The notes below the pieces were generated by a model. It was not told the origin of the DNA, searched no databases, and worked only from the letters and a program-made list of their open reading frames with translations. From the NCBI GenBank assembly GCA_002189035.1, contig NEEC01000018.1:1-64000 (forward strand): a stretch of 64,000 nt of DNA. Direction: 5' to 3'. A program made the translations under genes and the position numbers. This document shows positions 21,395 through 33,175 of the stretch, one piece after another (positions within the stretch are counted from its first letter, which is position 1; every line of letters begins with the position of its first letter). The DNA is from Utricularia gibba. Taxonomy: Eukaryota > Streptophyta > Magnoliopsida > Lamiales > Lentibulariaceae.

Positions 21395-22847
21395 TGTTGG
21401 GTTTCTCGTAGACATCGTATGTCTCAAAAGCAGAGGAATTTTAAAAATTTTGAGAAACCACCAACGCAGATTTTGGAATACGGTATACATCATACATAGG
21501 GATGTTCAAAGTACCCTTCAAATGACTCCGTTGTTCACCAACCGCCAATAGAAGACGGCCTCTATGGTATCCACACGTGGAGCACTTCGTCGATAACCTT
21601 CTCAAGGCTCTTGAATGCTGGTCGAATTTCTCACGTGCTAGTAGAGAAAAACGCCTCCTTGTGGATTAGTCTCAGAGAGCACGAAGACCTTTGGAGCAGA
21701 TCTCAAGATCTAAATCTTTTTTATAGATATTTTGTAACATATCAAATCATATCTATATGAGATCTTTTATTTTGAGTTTAATCAATATTAATCTCAAAAT
21801 AACTCTCAATTAAATTTATAAACTTTACAAATTACATCTCATGTAATTGTGTCATTCTATTTTATATCGTTGAGTGACTCCACTATTGTGTGTGACCCTA
21901 TAGGCTTCTTCAATTAAGGCCGTAATAATGGATCTATTAATTATCTCTTAATTAATCAAATCCATCATTATCGATCATGAGTGATGTCTAGCAATATATC
22001 ATGATCCCCAAGATGTAAGAATAATCAAGTGAACTGATTGAGCCTTTCCATGACCAGCCACCATGCAATGAACAGCTTTCATCATACTTATATCTCATTC
22101 GATACCAGAACATGGGTGTGTGTCTTTCTGATGTATCGAATTTATAATTGCATTCAAGCACTAACACTCAATGACCTATTCAAACAATTCGAGTGTCATT
22201 ACCCTGGGCCCAGGACTTACTGTTAGGCTTTGATGCAATTACTTGAGATATGATCTCATCGCTAACATGAGTGATGAATCCTTTATTGATCAATCAAGTA
22301 TCTCCAACCTTGTGGAGTCACATCCCTACTCATCCATACTAGGCAAGCAATGGTTAGGCTCCCATTAGTAATGAGCGAAAATGTGAGTTTAAGATCAAGA
22401 TAACTTTGTTGACCTCAAGTCTAAGCTTACTTGCACGGCTGCCATATTCGAGATCTTGCTACTGACACTTTGTTAGCATCCCATAGTAGCATCTCGAAGA
22501 TGAGTCATCCAATGAATCGATTCTCTAATCATCACCCACTCATAGGTTCTAGTAATCTCATTACATCAATTGTGAGAACCATTGCCTAAACAATTTAGGG
22601 AACTCAATGTGTGCCAGCTTATCCGTATTTGTGATATCCTCATTTCACAAATACTCTAGCTAGGGAGTTTTTAACTTGATCATGAGTGCTTGAAGAATCT
22701 CACATTGTGATCTCATCATAATTTCTATAACACATAGATCAAGTAGAGGATTTTATCAATGATATAAATTTGATCATTATTCAAAGTAAATATCAAAAGA
22801 TAAGATTTGCCAATGAGTTGATTGTCTCTAGAAGACATACACTAACA
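21395..22847 (-). mobile_element. LTR Z5 (1453 bp), inverted relative to Z4
   Basis: The sense start TGTTAGTG is at 22847 and the sense end CCCAACA at 21395. Flanking bases CGCAC and CCACC do not form a convincing TSD. From 22847 to 21767 it appears identical to 18127-19208. Confidence 0.85.
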
Positions 22848-23557
22848 CCACCAACATCTGTATGCACAAGTTGTAGTTTTTCCTTTGCTACTAAATCATT
22901 GGAATAAAGTGGCTTTCTACATTGTTTACCTTAATAGCCAACTTCACATATGGCATCAGCAAACTTGATATCTTTTAATTCTAGTACATCGTTATTCTTC
23001 TACAATATTTTCACATTGTTGAAGCTATAGTGCCCAAAACGTTTGTGCTAAAGGCTGCTTTGATTCTTCTACAATTATGATCACTGACCATGATGTGGTC
23101 AACACAGCATGGAACTCAATCTTCCATGAAAAATACTCGAGAGGTTTTACCTCCCTATTTAGGATTTTGGGTTTAGTATTATCTTGTGTAAAATTCAAGC
23201 AAGAAGGTAAAACATGTCGACTTTTCTTGAAACACACATCCAAGTACTACCCTTGCCCATGATGTCCCCGACTTTGGAATTTTTTTGACATTCTGAGGAT
23301 AAGGCTTTGTACAATGTTGCCTGATTTTAAGGGTAATGAAATGACAATACGCCACAATTTGCAATGGGGAAATAGTATGTTCTTATCCATGTGCATCCAC
23401 ACAATGCATAGCATGCCATTTTGAAATGCATTTTGAGCATGAAGCAAAGTACTTGGGCTTAATTCCTTTTTTAGAAGTTTTAGTTGTCAGAAAGCTTTTG
23501 CAATGACATCACTCTTAAAAGTGATTCCATCATCCATACGAACAAAATTGTTATTTT
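22848..23557 (-). pseudogene. Copia gag/integrase remnant
   Basis: The minus strand gives, in broken frames, a pre-integrase zinc-binding end (FADAICEVGY, GKQCRKPLYSNDL) followed by EKLQLVHTDVGG, the normal start of the copia integrase core. Sequence further upstream (23500-23100) is too degraded to place safely, though it may hold a gag end. Cut at 23557 by LTR Z6. Confidence 0.6.
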
Positions 23558-26012
23558 TGTTAGTGTATATGTTCCAGAGACAATCAAATTATTGATTAAT
23601 CTTATTTTTTCATATTTACTTTGAATTATTTTTGTTAGTGTATGTGTTCCAGAGACAAGTGAATCTTCGACTTGATATGTATACCATGGAAATTACGATG
23701 AGATCATAATGTGAGATTTTTCAAACATTTCTATTCAAGTTAAAAACTCCCTAGCTACAGTATTTGTAAAATGAGGATATCACAAATGCGGATAACCAAG
23801 CATAGATTGAGTCCCCTAAATTGTTTAGGTAATGATTCTCACAATTGATGTAATAAGATTACTACAACAATTGTGTGGGTGTGAATTAGAGATTCGATTC
23901 ACAAGATGACTCATCTTCATGATGCTACTATGTGAAGCTAATCAAATGTCAGTAGCAAGATCTTGAATATAACAATCATGCAACTAAGCTTAAACTTGAG
24001 GTTAACAAAATTATCTTAATCTTAACCTCGCATGTTCGCTTACCATGGCTTGCGTAATGTGGATGAGAAGAGGTGCGATGCTTTAAGATTTGGTCAAAAG
24101 ATTCATAGATAAGATAAAGATTTGGGGAATATTTAGATAAAAGATTTGGATAAAATATCTTATCCAAACCCATCAAACAAGCCTAATACGAAGATTCAAA
24201 TTTGATCTACTATAAATACCCCACTCTCTCAACCATTAGAGATATTTTTGGACCACTTTTCCTTTGTATTTTTCTCTATTTCTATTAGATAAGATCTTTA
24301 CAGAGATTTGATTAGATATATTACCAAATATCTGTATAAGATAATAGGAAACATTTGATCTTTTGAGATTTTTCATATCTTCAATCTCTCTCAAATTTAC
24401 ATGCATGGAGGGTGACTTTCTCAACTAGCGTCTGAGGAGATCTACCATCATTTTGTGGCCTTGAGAAGATTATCAATAGAATGATTCATTTGTGGATACT
24501 ATAGACACCATCTTCTATTGACAGTTTGTTTAACAACGAAGTCTGTTAAAAGGTAACTTTTTAATTTGACATAAACTGTATTCCAAGATCTATGCTTTAG
24601 GGTTTGATAGCACACAAATTTTCATGTTTTTAGGATATGAAAATCATAAATTTTTAATTATGTTTAAGTGTTTATTTTATATTTTTAAGTGTTTTTATGT
24701 AATTTAGGAAAATTTAATTTTTGGTGTGATTAGTGGGCTAAATCCTTTGATTTAGCCCACCCCATGTCTAACCCGATTTTGGAGTCTAGCAGCAACCCAA
24801 GAATCAAGGAAAAATCTGGATTTCGTGCAAGTCATCAGGCTATAGGGGTTAATGAGTTCACTATCACAATGACAGTCTGCAAGTCAGGGCCAGGAGCAGC
24901 AGATCTGTCAGAGAATGTACTTGCCTTAGGCAGTGGTAGGCGAGAAAAAAGATGAAGAGAGAGAGCACACACTAGGGGGTTTCTCACCCAACCCAACTCG
25001 AACATTAAGAACACGAAAGGAGAAGGAGGAAGAAAAGGAATTTTTCTGGAGAAGAACCTCCAGCTTGAAGGAAAAAGATCAAGACCCAATTCAGCGCTAC
25101 TGTTCTGGTCTAGGAACAGTAGCAGACGGAAACCCGACTGTTTACTGTTTTATTTTAGTTTGTTGATGTCTTTAGGTTCTACACTAAATTTCTGCACGAT
25201 GTTCTCAACATTTTCGTTGTTTTATGTTAATGCCATTACATTTTACCTTCAAAACATGAGTAGCTAAACCATAGGAATGCCTTAAGGTAAAGCATGGTGG
25301 TGTGAGTCTAGGAGTCTTAATAAAATTGACCATTGTTCCTTAGCTCTTGTTTCTATCAAACCATGGGTATACCTAAAGAGGGGAACAAGTAGTTCACAAC
25401 TTAGATGCTTGATTTAGAGGTAGACCAACAAATCAAGACGAGAGCATTAGGTATTAGTCTGGGGTAGAACCAGTAGAATCGGGTAGACCTAGTTCTATAT
25501 GCTTTGCATGCGGGTAGACCTAATTGCAATGTTGGTGATGATATGGAGGACTAAATTAGCCAAAAATATGGTGAATGACCTGGGTAGACTTAGGTTATTT
25601 GAAGTTGTGAGTATAGGAACATGGTAGATCAAATCAGGAATTTTGGCACAACACCACCTGTAGATCCTTAAGGCACGTTAGTTTTATTCTGAGTTAGAAC
25701 CAATACATGTTACCTTAGCGTTAAGACCTGATATTGTTTACTGATTCTGTTTACCGAACTTGTTTACCACTGTTGGTCCGAGCTTAGACTAAGACTTCCT
25801 GTTATCCCGAATTATGCATTTACTAAGACACTTGACAAGCACCATCTCCTTGTGATCGACCCCAACATCCACTATACACGTTTTCTAAATTTGTATTTTG
25901 TGTAGACTATTGTTATTGCAACAATATTAGGAATTTCCGTTTATCAAGGTTTTTAAAAGTTTTTAAATTCCGCTACTTTTCTAACATGCGATTGTCTATG
26001 AGAAACCTACCA
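23558..26012 (+). mobile_element. LTR Z6, diverged, split by LTR U3
   Basis: It starts TGTTAGTGTATATG and ends GAGAAACCTACCA. The first about 60 bp are duplicated at about 23617. The middle (24078-24290) has been replaced by a W-type fragment. LTR U3 (24605-25946) interrupts it near its end. It is the most diverged Z copy here. Confidence 0.75.
24605..25946 (+). mobile_element. Solo LTR U3 (1342 bp), TSD GGGTT/AGGTT
   Basis: It starts TGATAGCACACA and ends TTCCGTTTATCA, as does copy U at 35318-37884 (TGATAACACA...TTTATCA). Flanks GGGTT (24600-24604) and AGGTT (25947-25951) agree at 4 of 5 bases, and the surrounding Z sequence is continuous across it. It contains 'agtagctaaaccataggaatg', shared with 43600-43690. 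Confidence 0.75.
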
Positions 26013-26390
26013 TGGAGAGCATGCTTTGTTGTGCTTGGTTGAAATGATGGATCTCTTCAAGTTCATTCAAGTACTCTATTACACCTGAAAGGATACTTGG
26101 TTGAACATGTTGATCTCAACAACTTAATCCAAGCAATCAATAGTAGCTAATGTAGGGGTACGAATCTCTACAAGCTTAGGCAAACAACACACTAATGACA
26201 TAGCAATGTCTACTTCAACAATCATTACAAAGTACAATCATACAAAAGCATAGTAACATTGTCCTAGCATATTAAATCGATATGAATTGATAGCCCCATA
26301 TGTGCAATGATATCGAGTCATTGTACATCATATCCCTTTCCTCATCATGCGAATCGCTGCATGCTTCACTCAAGATGACACCTACTGCAT
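26013..26390. other. Unassigned sequence between Z6 and copia C2
   Basis: No ORF or recognised domain. It may be decayed internal copia sequence; nothing further can be supported. Confidence 0.4.
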
Positions 26391-29300
26391 TGCCATGCAT
26401 GTCATTACTCTTTCCACCTTCCTTTTGAAAGTGTGAAGGCACCTCATCCTTTATGGGATTGTGGTTTAATGAGAGTATGGAAACTAAAGATAAAGAGAAC
26501 TAAATTCATGTGATATATTATCATGTTGCTCATCATTATCATTAGATTTAACATCAATCGAATTCTCAATCTACTCACAAGAAGTTTCATTCCCATCCAC
26601 AATTAGTTGACTCTAAATTATGGTTTTATTATTGGTATTGCTTCCACAGTCAACATGATTATCACAATTACTATAATAATTTCTCATAGTACCTGAATTT
26701 TGTAGTTCTTCTTAATAAGGTTCATCCATTGGTTCACTGCCGTATGTGCTGTTCTCTTCATGGATTAATCTATCATCATTGACACATAACTACTTTGCAG
26801 GGGCTCTCTATTTCTCTACATAATCACAATGTGTTGTATTATTGTTTCAATCAAACTTTGACTTTTCATCAAAAATAATATCACAATTGATAACTATCGA
26901 TTTGAACTTAGGATATATATGTTCTATATCCTTTTTTGACATTACTATACCCAACAAACACTCCTAATTGTGCTTTATCCTCAAGTTTGGTTCTCCTAAC
27001 ATTTGAAACATGAACATAGCAAATACATCCAAATATTATGAGATGACCAACTGTTCTTTTGGTATTAAGCCATAGCTTGTGAGCTGACTTTCCATCTAAT
27101 GGCCTAGAGAGCAACAAACTCAACAAATATATTGAAGTAGCCACTGTTTCTACCTAGAACACATTGGGCATGGATTTTTCATAAAGTAATCACTTAGTCA
27201 TATTCAAAATAGTGCGTGTTTTTATGTTCACATACACCATTTTTCTCAGGTGTATGTGGAGCAGTGTAAAACTAGATTGTACCTTCCTTTTCACAGTATT
27301 GTTTCGGCATACTACCCTCTATTGTCTAATAGTATAACCTTGATTTTCTGCTCAGCTTGCGTTTCTGCCATTTCTTTGAATTTTTTAAGCACATCAAAAC
27401 TTCACTTTTGCTTTTCAGAAAAAAAGAACCAATAAAATTGAAAGAAATCATCAATAAAGGTGAGAAAATAATTGTTACCATTCAAAGATGTTTGCCTGAA
27501 TGATCCATAGATATCAATGTGTATCAAATCCAATTTATTTTTGGCTTCGGTGTTACTTCTGAAAAGTATCACATATCATCTCAGCACCTCTTATATCTAG
27601 AAAATCTTGTACACTTCCATCTTTAAGCAATATTCTCACATTGTTCATTTTAGAGTGTCCTACATCAATCTTATCAGATACTCTGAAACAGTTTTTTGAA
27701 ACACTACAAACTTCCAACTTATACAAATTATTACTCAACAACAATGCATCAATCTTTATATTTCCTAAAGGATTTTTTATTTGCATCTTTTCTTCCATAA
27801 GATATACTTGAAACTTTTGTTTCTTCAATTGTCCAAGGCTAATCAGATTCTCTGTCAAATTTGTAATATAACACACATCCTCAATTACTAGAAAACCATT
27901 TTTAGTTGGAAAGCAAATAAATCTTCACCTTTTCACTTTTGTGGATTTTGCACCAACTATACCTCTAACTATCTCTACATACATAGATTTGATGTACTAA
28001 AAATAGGTCATATCCTTGCAAATATGTTTGGAAGTCCCACTATCTAGAAACCATCCATCACTCAACTTTTCAGATTAAGTGCAAACTCAAAATCTAGGGG
28101 ATCATCTAAATTAACTTCCATTTTCCCTTCACAATAAGATAAGGCACTCATTTGCTCTTCCTTTAACCTTGATTTCTTGATAGGATTCTTTGATGGGCAC
28201 AATTTTTCCTTGTGTCCTTTTCAATTGCAGTATGTACAGACGGCATTTGGGTGCCAACAACAAGAATTTGGGTAATGGTACTTTCAACCACAATGCACAC
28301 ATGCATTTTCTTATTTAGTCCAACAACTTTCACTCTTGTAGTTTTTCTTTCCACAAATGCTACTGTTAAGTGTCATTTTCTTACTATTTCTTAGGTTCTT
28401 TTTATGTCTAAATGTGATTAGAAGTGTCTAATTAGGAGTCTATAATATGAGATTTAGGTTTTTATCTAGTTTAGGGTAATTATCCTAAATCTTGTATTTT
28501 ATCTAAGAATTTTGTTAGTTTTAATTGTGTTTTTCTAGAGGCGCACATGTGGCAGGAAGTGAGAGAAAAAGGGCAGTAGATGGCGACAAATTGGATCCTC
28601 CCGAGCTGACATTCCTTTGATTTCCGGAAGACTGTAACAACTAATCATGAGCCTTGATGTGCGGAACACTAGAGTCTCTAATAGAAGACATCATTAGCGT
28701 ACCAATGTCAGAGCAGATGTTGCTTGCAAGTCATCCCAAGTTCAGCAGAACCACAGGGACATGAAATCCAAGACGAAATAGTCCATCTCAGTTCTATTCA
28801 GACAAGTTTAGTTTTACTTTCAGTTTAGTTTTAAACTTTTGTTTCTCTCTCTAGAGGATTTTCCTCTAGCTTCTCTCTAGAACCTTTTTTCGTTTCCTTT
28901 GCCATTTTGTTGACACCCATACTACACTTTTGTGTTTTACGAGTTTTAAAAATATTAAAATTTGTTGTGGAATCGACACGCATCAGCTACTCTTTATATT
29001 GGTTGCACTATATAACCAATTCACTTGTCTTTTAGCTTGTTTCCCTTTCCTCTTACCATTTTCAACTTGATTTACTAATAAAAGCTAACTAAGTATTTTC
29101 AACCACTTCTTCATTTTCATCAAGTATTGCCATTCTCTTTTCCAATGCTTGCAAGAAGTTTATGAATTGAAGAAATGTTTTTTTTTTAGTTATCTTTAGA
29201 CTCTTTTTGATGGCCTCCTCAAATTCTAGAATGCACAATTTTGCTTCTAATTTTGCAGGCATATTCATCATAGCTTTATTAATGATCTTTTCAGCAAAAA

Positions 29301-29763
29301 TCTCCTCTCCCAGAGGTCATAGTTCATTCACTAGCTGTACAATTCAATCATAATATTCTTGCAAGGTTTTTGTGGACTTCATTTTGTTTCTCTCAAACTG
29401 TACTAGCTTGGTTTTGGCATATATTTTGCGCATTTGGTTATCTCCTGGAAAATGATCTCTCAATTTTGTCAAGATTTCATGTGGTGATGTGTAGCTGATT
29501 ATTCTATGAATGATTGGTCTTATAATTGATCGTTGCAGAGTCATCATAGCTGCATCTCTTTTCTCATGGAATTCTTCCCATTTCTTCTTCTCGGGATTTG
29601 TAGGATTTCTAGAGAGATCTGGCACTTCTTCCTCACTTTTAACAAACACCCATAACTTTTTTGCCGTAAAAAATATAGCCATCAACAAAACCCACTTATG
29701 ACAGTTTGTAGCATCAAGCTTAGAGATATCATATGGTGCATAAGAATCATATTCAGATTCCAT
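26391..29763 (-). pseudogene. Copia element C2: gag to integrase, decayed
   Basis: Read on the minus strand. A gag (UBN2-type) starts at the ATG at 29763 with KLDATNCHKWVLLM and continues through ILTKLRDHFPGDNQM. A zinc-knuckle region lies near 28300, the gag-pre-integrase region at 27876-27553 (TNLTENLISLGQLKKQKFQVYLM), and the integrase C-terminal part at 27144-26908 (KLWLNTKRTVGHLIIFGC, then GVFVGYS). The integrase-RT linker follows (CDIIFDEKS near 26870). RT and RNase H are missing. Multiple stops and frameshifts, plus solo LTR V1 inserted at 28364-28985, show it is dead. Confidence 0.8.
28364..28985 (+). mobile_element. Solo LTR V1 (622 bp) in copia C2, perfect TSD GCTAC
   Basis: It starts TGTTAAGTGTCATT and ends ACACGCATCA, with GCTAC on both sides (28359-28363 and 28986-28990). 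It is homologous to the inverted longer copy V2. Confidence 0.9.
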
Positions 29764-29854
29764 TTTTCCTTTTCAAGTAATAACTTTTGACAGACTACCA
29801 TTCTTCAAGCCAAACACAAAACAACTTATCTTTTCTCAAGAGAGACTCAATTTA

Positions 29855-29866
29855 GATTCTATACCA
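29855..29866 (-). other. Degenerate primer-binding site of copia C2
   Basis: The minus strand reads TGGTATAGAATC, following CAACA, upstream of the C2 gag. It resembles a decayed Met-tRNA site (TGGTATCAGAGC). The LTR that should lie at 29867 onward is only presumed. Confidence 0.5.
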
Positions 29867-30207
29867 TGTTGAGCTTGTTGATTCTTCCATTCCTTTGTCA
29901 GATTCAAGCATAAAGAATAAGCATTAAGTACCTAGGAACAAAGAGCCATTCGAAAATCATCAAAATACGTTGTCTTCACTCTATTTCCATCTAACTGATC
30001 CCAACAGAGACTTCATCGACAACAAAGTATGTAGGGTCGAGGAAATATACAATCTTAGAGGAGAATGAAGCAATTATTAGTTGGACAATTTTTACCAATG
30101 GAATATGAGCAAGTATTATTTCAACAATACCAAAAGCATCATCAGAAAAATTGAAATATCCATTAAACTAAATTGGAATATGAGCAAGTATTGTTCAACT
30201 ACCATGA
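29867..30207. other. Probable LTR remnant of copia C2
   Basis: No gene. It starts after the candidate primer site and ends at LTR V2. A small internal repeat ('gaatatgagcaagtatt') occurs at about 30101 and 30177. Confidence 0.4.
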
Positions 30208-31516
30208 TGATACGTGTCATTTTCACAATATATTTTAAAGATTTTTAAAACTCATAGATCACCAAATGCATAGTACGGGTGTCTAACATAAGAAGTTACT
30301 GTTTTTATGAAAGATTAAGTTACACTCAATACAACTGACAAGATTTGTAAATGGGTTTGTGATGTAAAAGGAGGGAGAAACATGAGTGATAAAACTTGAG
30401 TAGGGGATTATAAACAAACAACGAAATGAACACAAGTGATGAAACTTAAATAAAGAGAATGTTTATGGGATTGGAATCCTGCCCAGCTACGTTTGCCATG
30501 TCTCCACTTTTCTCTGATCTTCTCGAGTACTCCGTTATAGGAGTATGGAATTGCCTATCCTCCCTTACACTTTCTTGCAAAGAGGCATGAGAATAGCTCG
30601 ATGTTACACTCTCATAGACGAACACAAATGTAAGAGGTCATGTTGTCGTACCCTCACAGTTGAATTGTGCACATGTGGCCTAGTCTAGTCAATGACCCAA
30701 TGAGTCTACATACGAGGCCACTATTTGTCCATTGATCTTGAAGTACAGCCACAAATAAAATATTGTCTCCCTTCAACCAAAAGAGTGTGAGTTGGTGTTT
30801 TCCACCTTGCTCCACTTAAAAAATCATAGATAATGGTAACATAAAGACGGTAACATAATTGTACGGAAACATATTGAACCTGATCACATTCAAAAAAGAA
30901 ATGGAGATTAACGAATGAAATGTAGATCTGAGAGTCTCCCAACTCAAAAACAAAAGTTACTAGTCATGATCAACATACAAACTAAGGAAAATAAGAGAGA
31001 AGCTATTAGAAAAATCCTCTAGAGAGACATAAACAAAAGTCTAAAACTAAAACTAAAATTGAAAGCTATCTATCAATCTGAACTGAAACTTAACCAAAAT
31101 GAAAGTCTAAGTTTTCGTATTCCCTTAGTCCTGTTGTGAATTAGACTTACTTGCAAGGAAGTTCCTGCTCTGACACTGGTACACTAATGATTTCATCTAT
31201 CAGAGGCTCTTATGTAACGCACGTCAAGCCTCATCATTAGGCATCTACAATCTTCTGAAAATCCAGGAAATGTCAGTGTCGCAAAATCTATTTTGTTGCC
31301 ATCTACTGCTTCATTTCTCACACTTCCTACCACATGTTCTTCCCTGCAAAACTTAAATAAAATTAGACAAAAACTCTATATAAAATATATGATTTATGAT
31401 AATATCCTAATCTAGATAAAACCTAAATCTTATATCATAAACTCTTAACTAAACAACTCTAATCATATTTTGACATAAAAATAACCTAAAAGATAATGAG
31501 AAAATGACACTTAACA
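30208..31516 (-). mobile_element. Solo LTR V2 (1309 bp), perfect TSD CATGA
   Basis: The sense start TGTTAAGTGTCATT is at 31516 and the sense end CGTATCA at 30208. CATGA flanks both ends (30203-30207 and 31517-31521). Both terminal parts align with V1, but it holds about 690 bp more in the middle. Confidence 0.9.
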
Positions 31517-31799
31517 CATGAACAATGACTAAAACTCAGAATTTGGCCATTAAAGCAGAGAAGATAGAGAACTCTTGAGGATGGATGCTTTATTTCATAC
31601 TCAAGAATCCATGCATGTTGGGGAAAAATAACTTCACCCACTTCCAACCAAAAACCTACTAGAAAGAGGATCTCGCAACCTATTACAGACAAAAGGGATA
31701 AACATATGCAAAACCCACTCCTCTTTGTAGCTATAAATGTAATCGAATCAGTCATCATTTTGATTAATTCCTCCAAAGGAAGTTAACTAGCTTCTTGGG

Positions 31800-32640
31800 G
31801 AAAGACACTCATGTTGAGAAGGTTGTATGTGGTCTTAAGTGCACCAAGGCAATGCATCAAACTTTGGTTCTTTAGAAGCTATTATTAAACCCCAAAAGTG
31901 AAGATGAGAGGCAAAGAAATACAATCTCCAGACAAGGTGCATAGTCAATGAGTTCATCTACAATTTAATCATTCATGGAGGAAGTTCTGAAAATGTGATT
32001 GGTCAAAGGTTGGCAGATACATAACTTGATTTTGAGAAGCTACCTTCACCATACTTCTTGTGTTGGTTAAATCTGAAGTTGAAAATATACCAATAAAGGA
32101 GCGATGTTACATCACATTTTCCATTGGAAAATTTGAAGATATGGTATCTTTTGATGTGATTGATATGGCTTATTGTTATGACTCTGTTTATTTGATGTCA
32201 ATGCTTACGATTTCAGTCAAAGTAATGCTTAGGTAATGAGAGGATATGCCAAATACAAGCTATGGCCCAACACAACAGCAATCAAAAATAAGACTTCATT
32301 TTTACTTATGTCCAATTCATTTGAGAAAGAAATGAAAATTGTAGAGGAGGCTCACTTAGCTTTTTTTAAAGAAACCTTCACTATCAACAATGTAGAATAG
32401 ATGAGCCTCATACCAATATGCACTAAACCACATTTAAGTCAGTTTCTGATGTAGTTGGAGACACCTTTATAAGAGGGCTACCTTCTTTACATAATATACA
32501 ACATCATGTTGACTTACTTCCAGGGGCAAGCTTTTTAAACTTTTCCCACTATTGGATGAGTCCTGAAGAATATGTCATTTTGAGGGATAAGATAGGACTA
32601 ATTACTTTAGAAACGCCCTATTTGAGAAAACATTAGCCTC
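31800..32640 (+). pseudogene. Gypsy protease-RT fragment, heavily decayed
   Basis: In broken plus-strand frames I read a retropepsin-like site (LIIHGGSSENVIGQRLADT, with His replacing the catalytic Asp) near 31960. Near 32440-32630 comes the conserved lead-in to gypsy RT: GLPSLHNIQHHVDLLPGAS and then YWMSPEEYVILRDKI. The order matches 60100-61010 of the plus-strand gypsy element. RT core, RNase H and integrase are absent. Confidence 0.65.
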
Positions 32641-33175
32641 TATGTTGTTCCCGCATTGATGCTTGTTGTTCCAAAATAACTTTTGAAAGAATTCAAAATG
32701 TAAAGCACTTTATGAGTGTAGTATGAGTAACAATTACAAGGAGTTGATTTTCAAGAGAATAATGTAGTTTAAGCCAAACACAAACTATCACAAAGTAAAA
32801 ATATTTTTTCAAGTTTCCAAGTTATATCCTGTGTGCGAGGCATCTTTTTCTTCCCCGTAGATTAGTTCTGAAGCTATTCTGGGAAAGTTCCATACATTCT
32901 ACATATTGTATATACTAGTGAAACAAGCATGTTGAAAAAATTCTCACACATCCAATTCACATCCAAAGCTTATGAAACCCACAAGCACACAAGGCATTAA
33001 AGAATTCAAGTAGAACTAAAGAACTTTACAAATTGAAGAATTCTATAAATTCTTCATGGCGAACCCTATGTGAAACACTCTCTACACATGCTCTATTTCA
33101 GATCCTCGTCTCAAATTTCTCTATCGTATACATCTTTGCACCTTAGTCTCGGGTATTTGGCTTGTTATTACTAAC
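32641..33175 (+). other. Non-coding stretch upstream of copia C3 gag
   Basis: No ORF of note. The position directly before a copia gag and a TATA-like 'ctataaattc' near 33041 suggest part of the C3 5' LTR, but I could not identify its ends or a primer-binding site. Confidence 0.4.

Noticed and set aside
21395-22847. Z4 and Z5 as the two LTRs of one element
   Set aside because: They are in opposite orientation and the sequence between them lacks a primer site or a coherent element.
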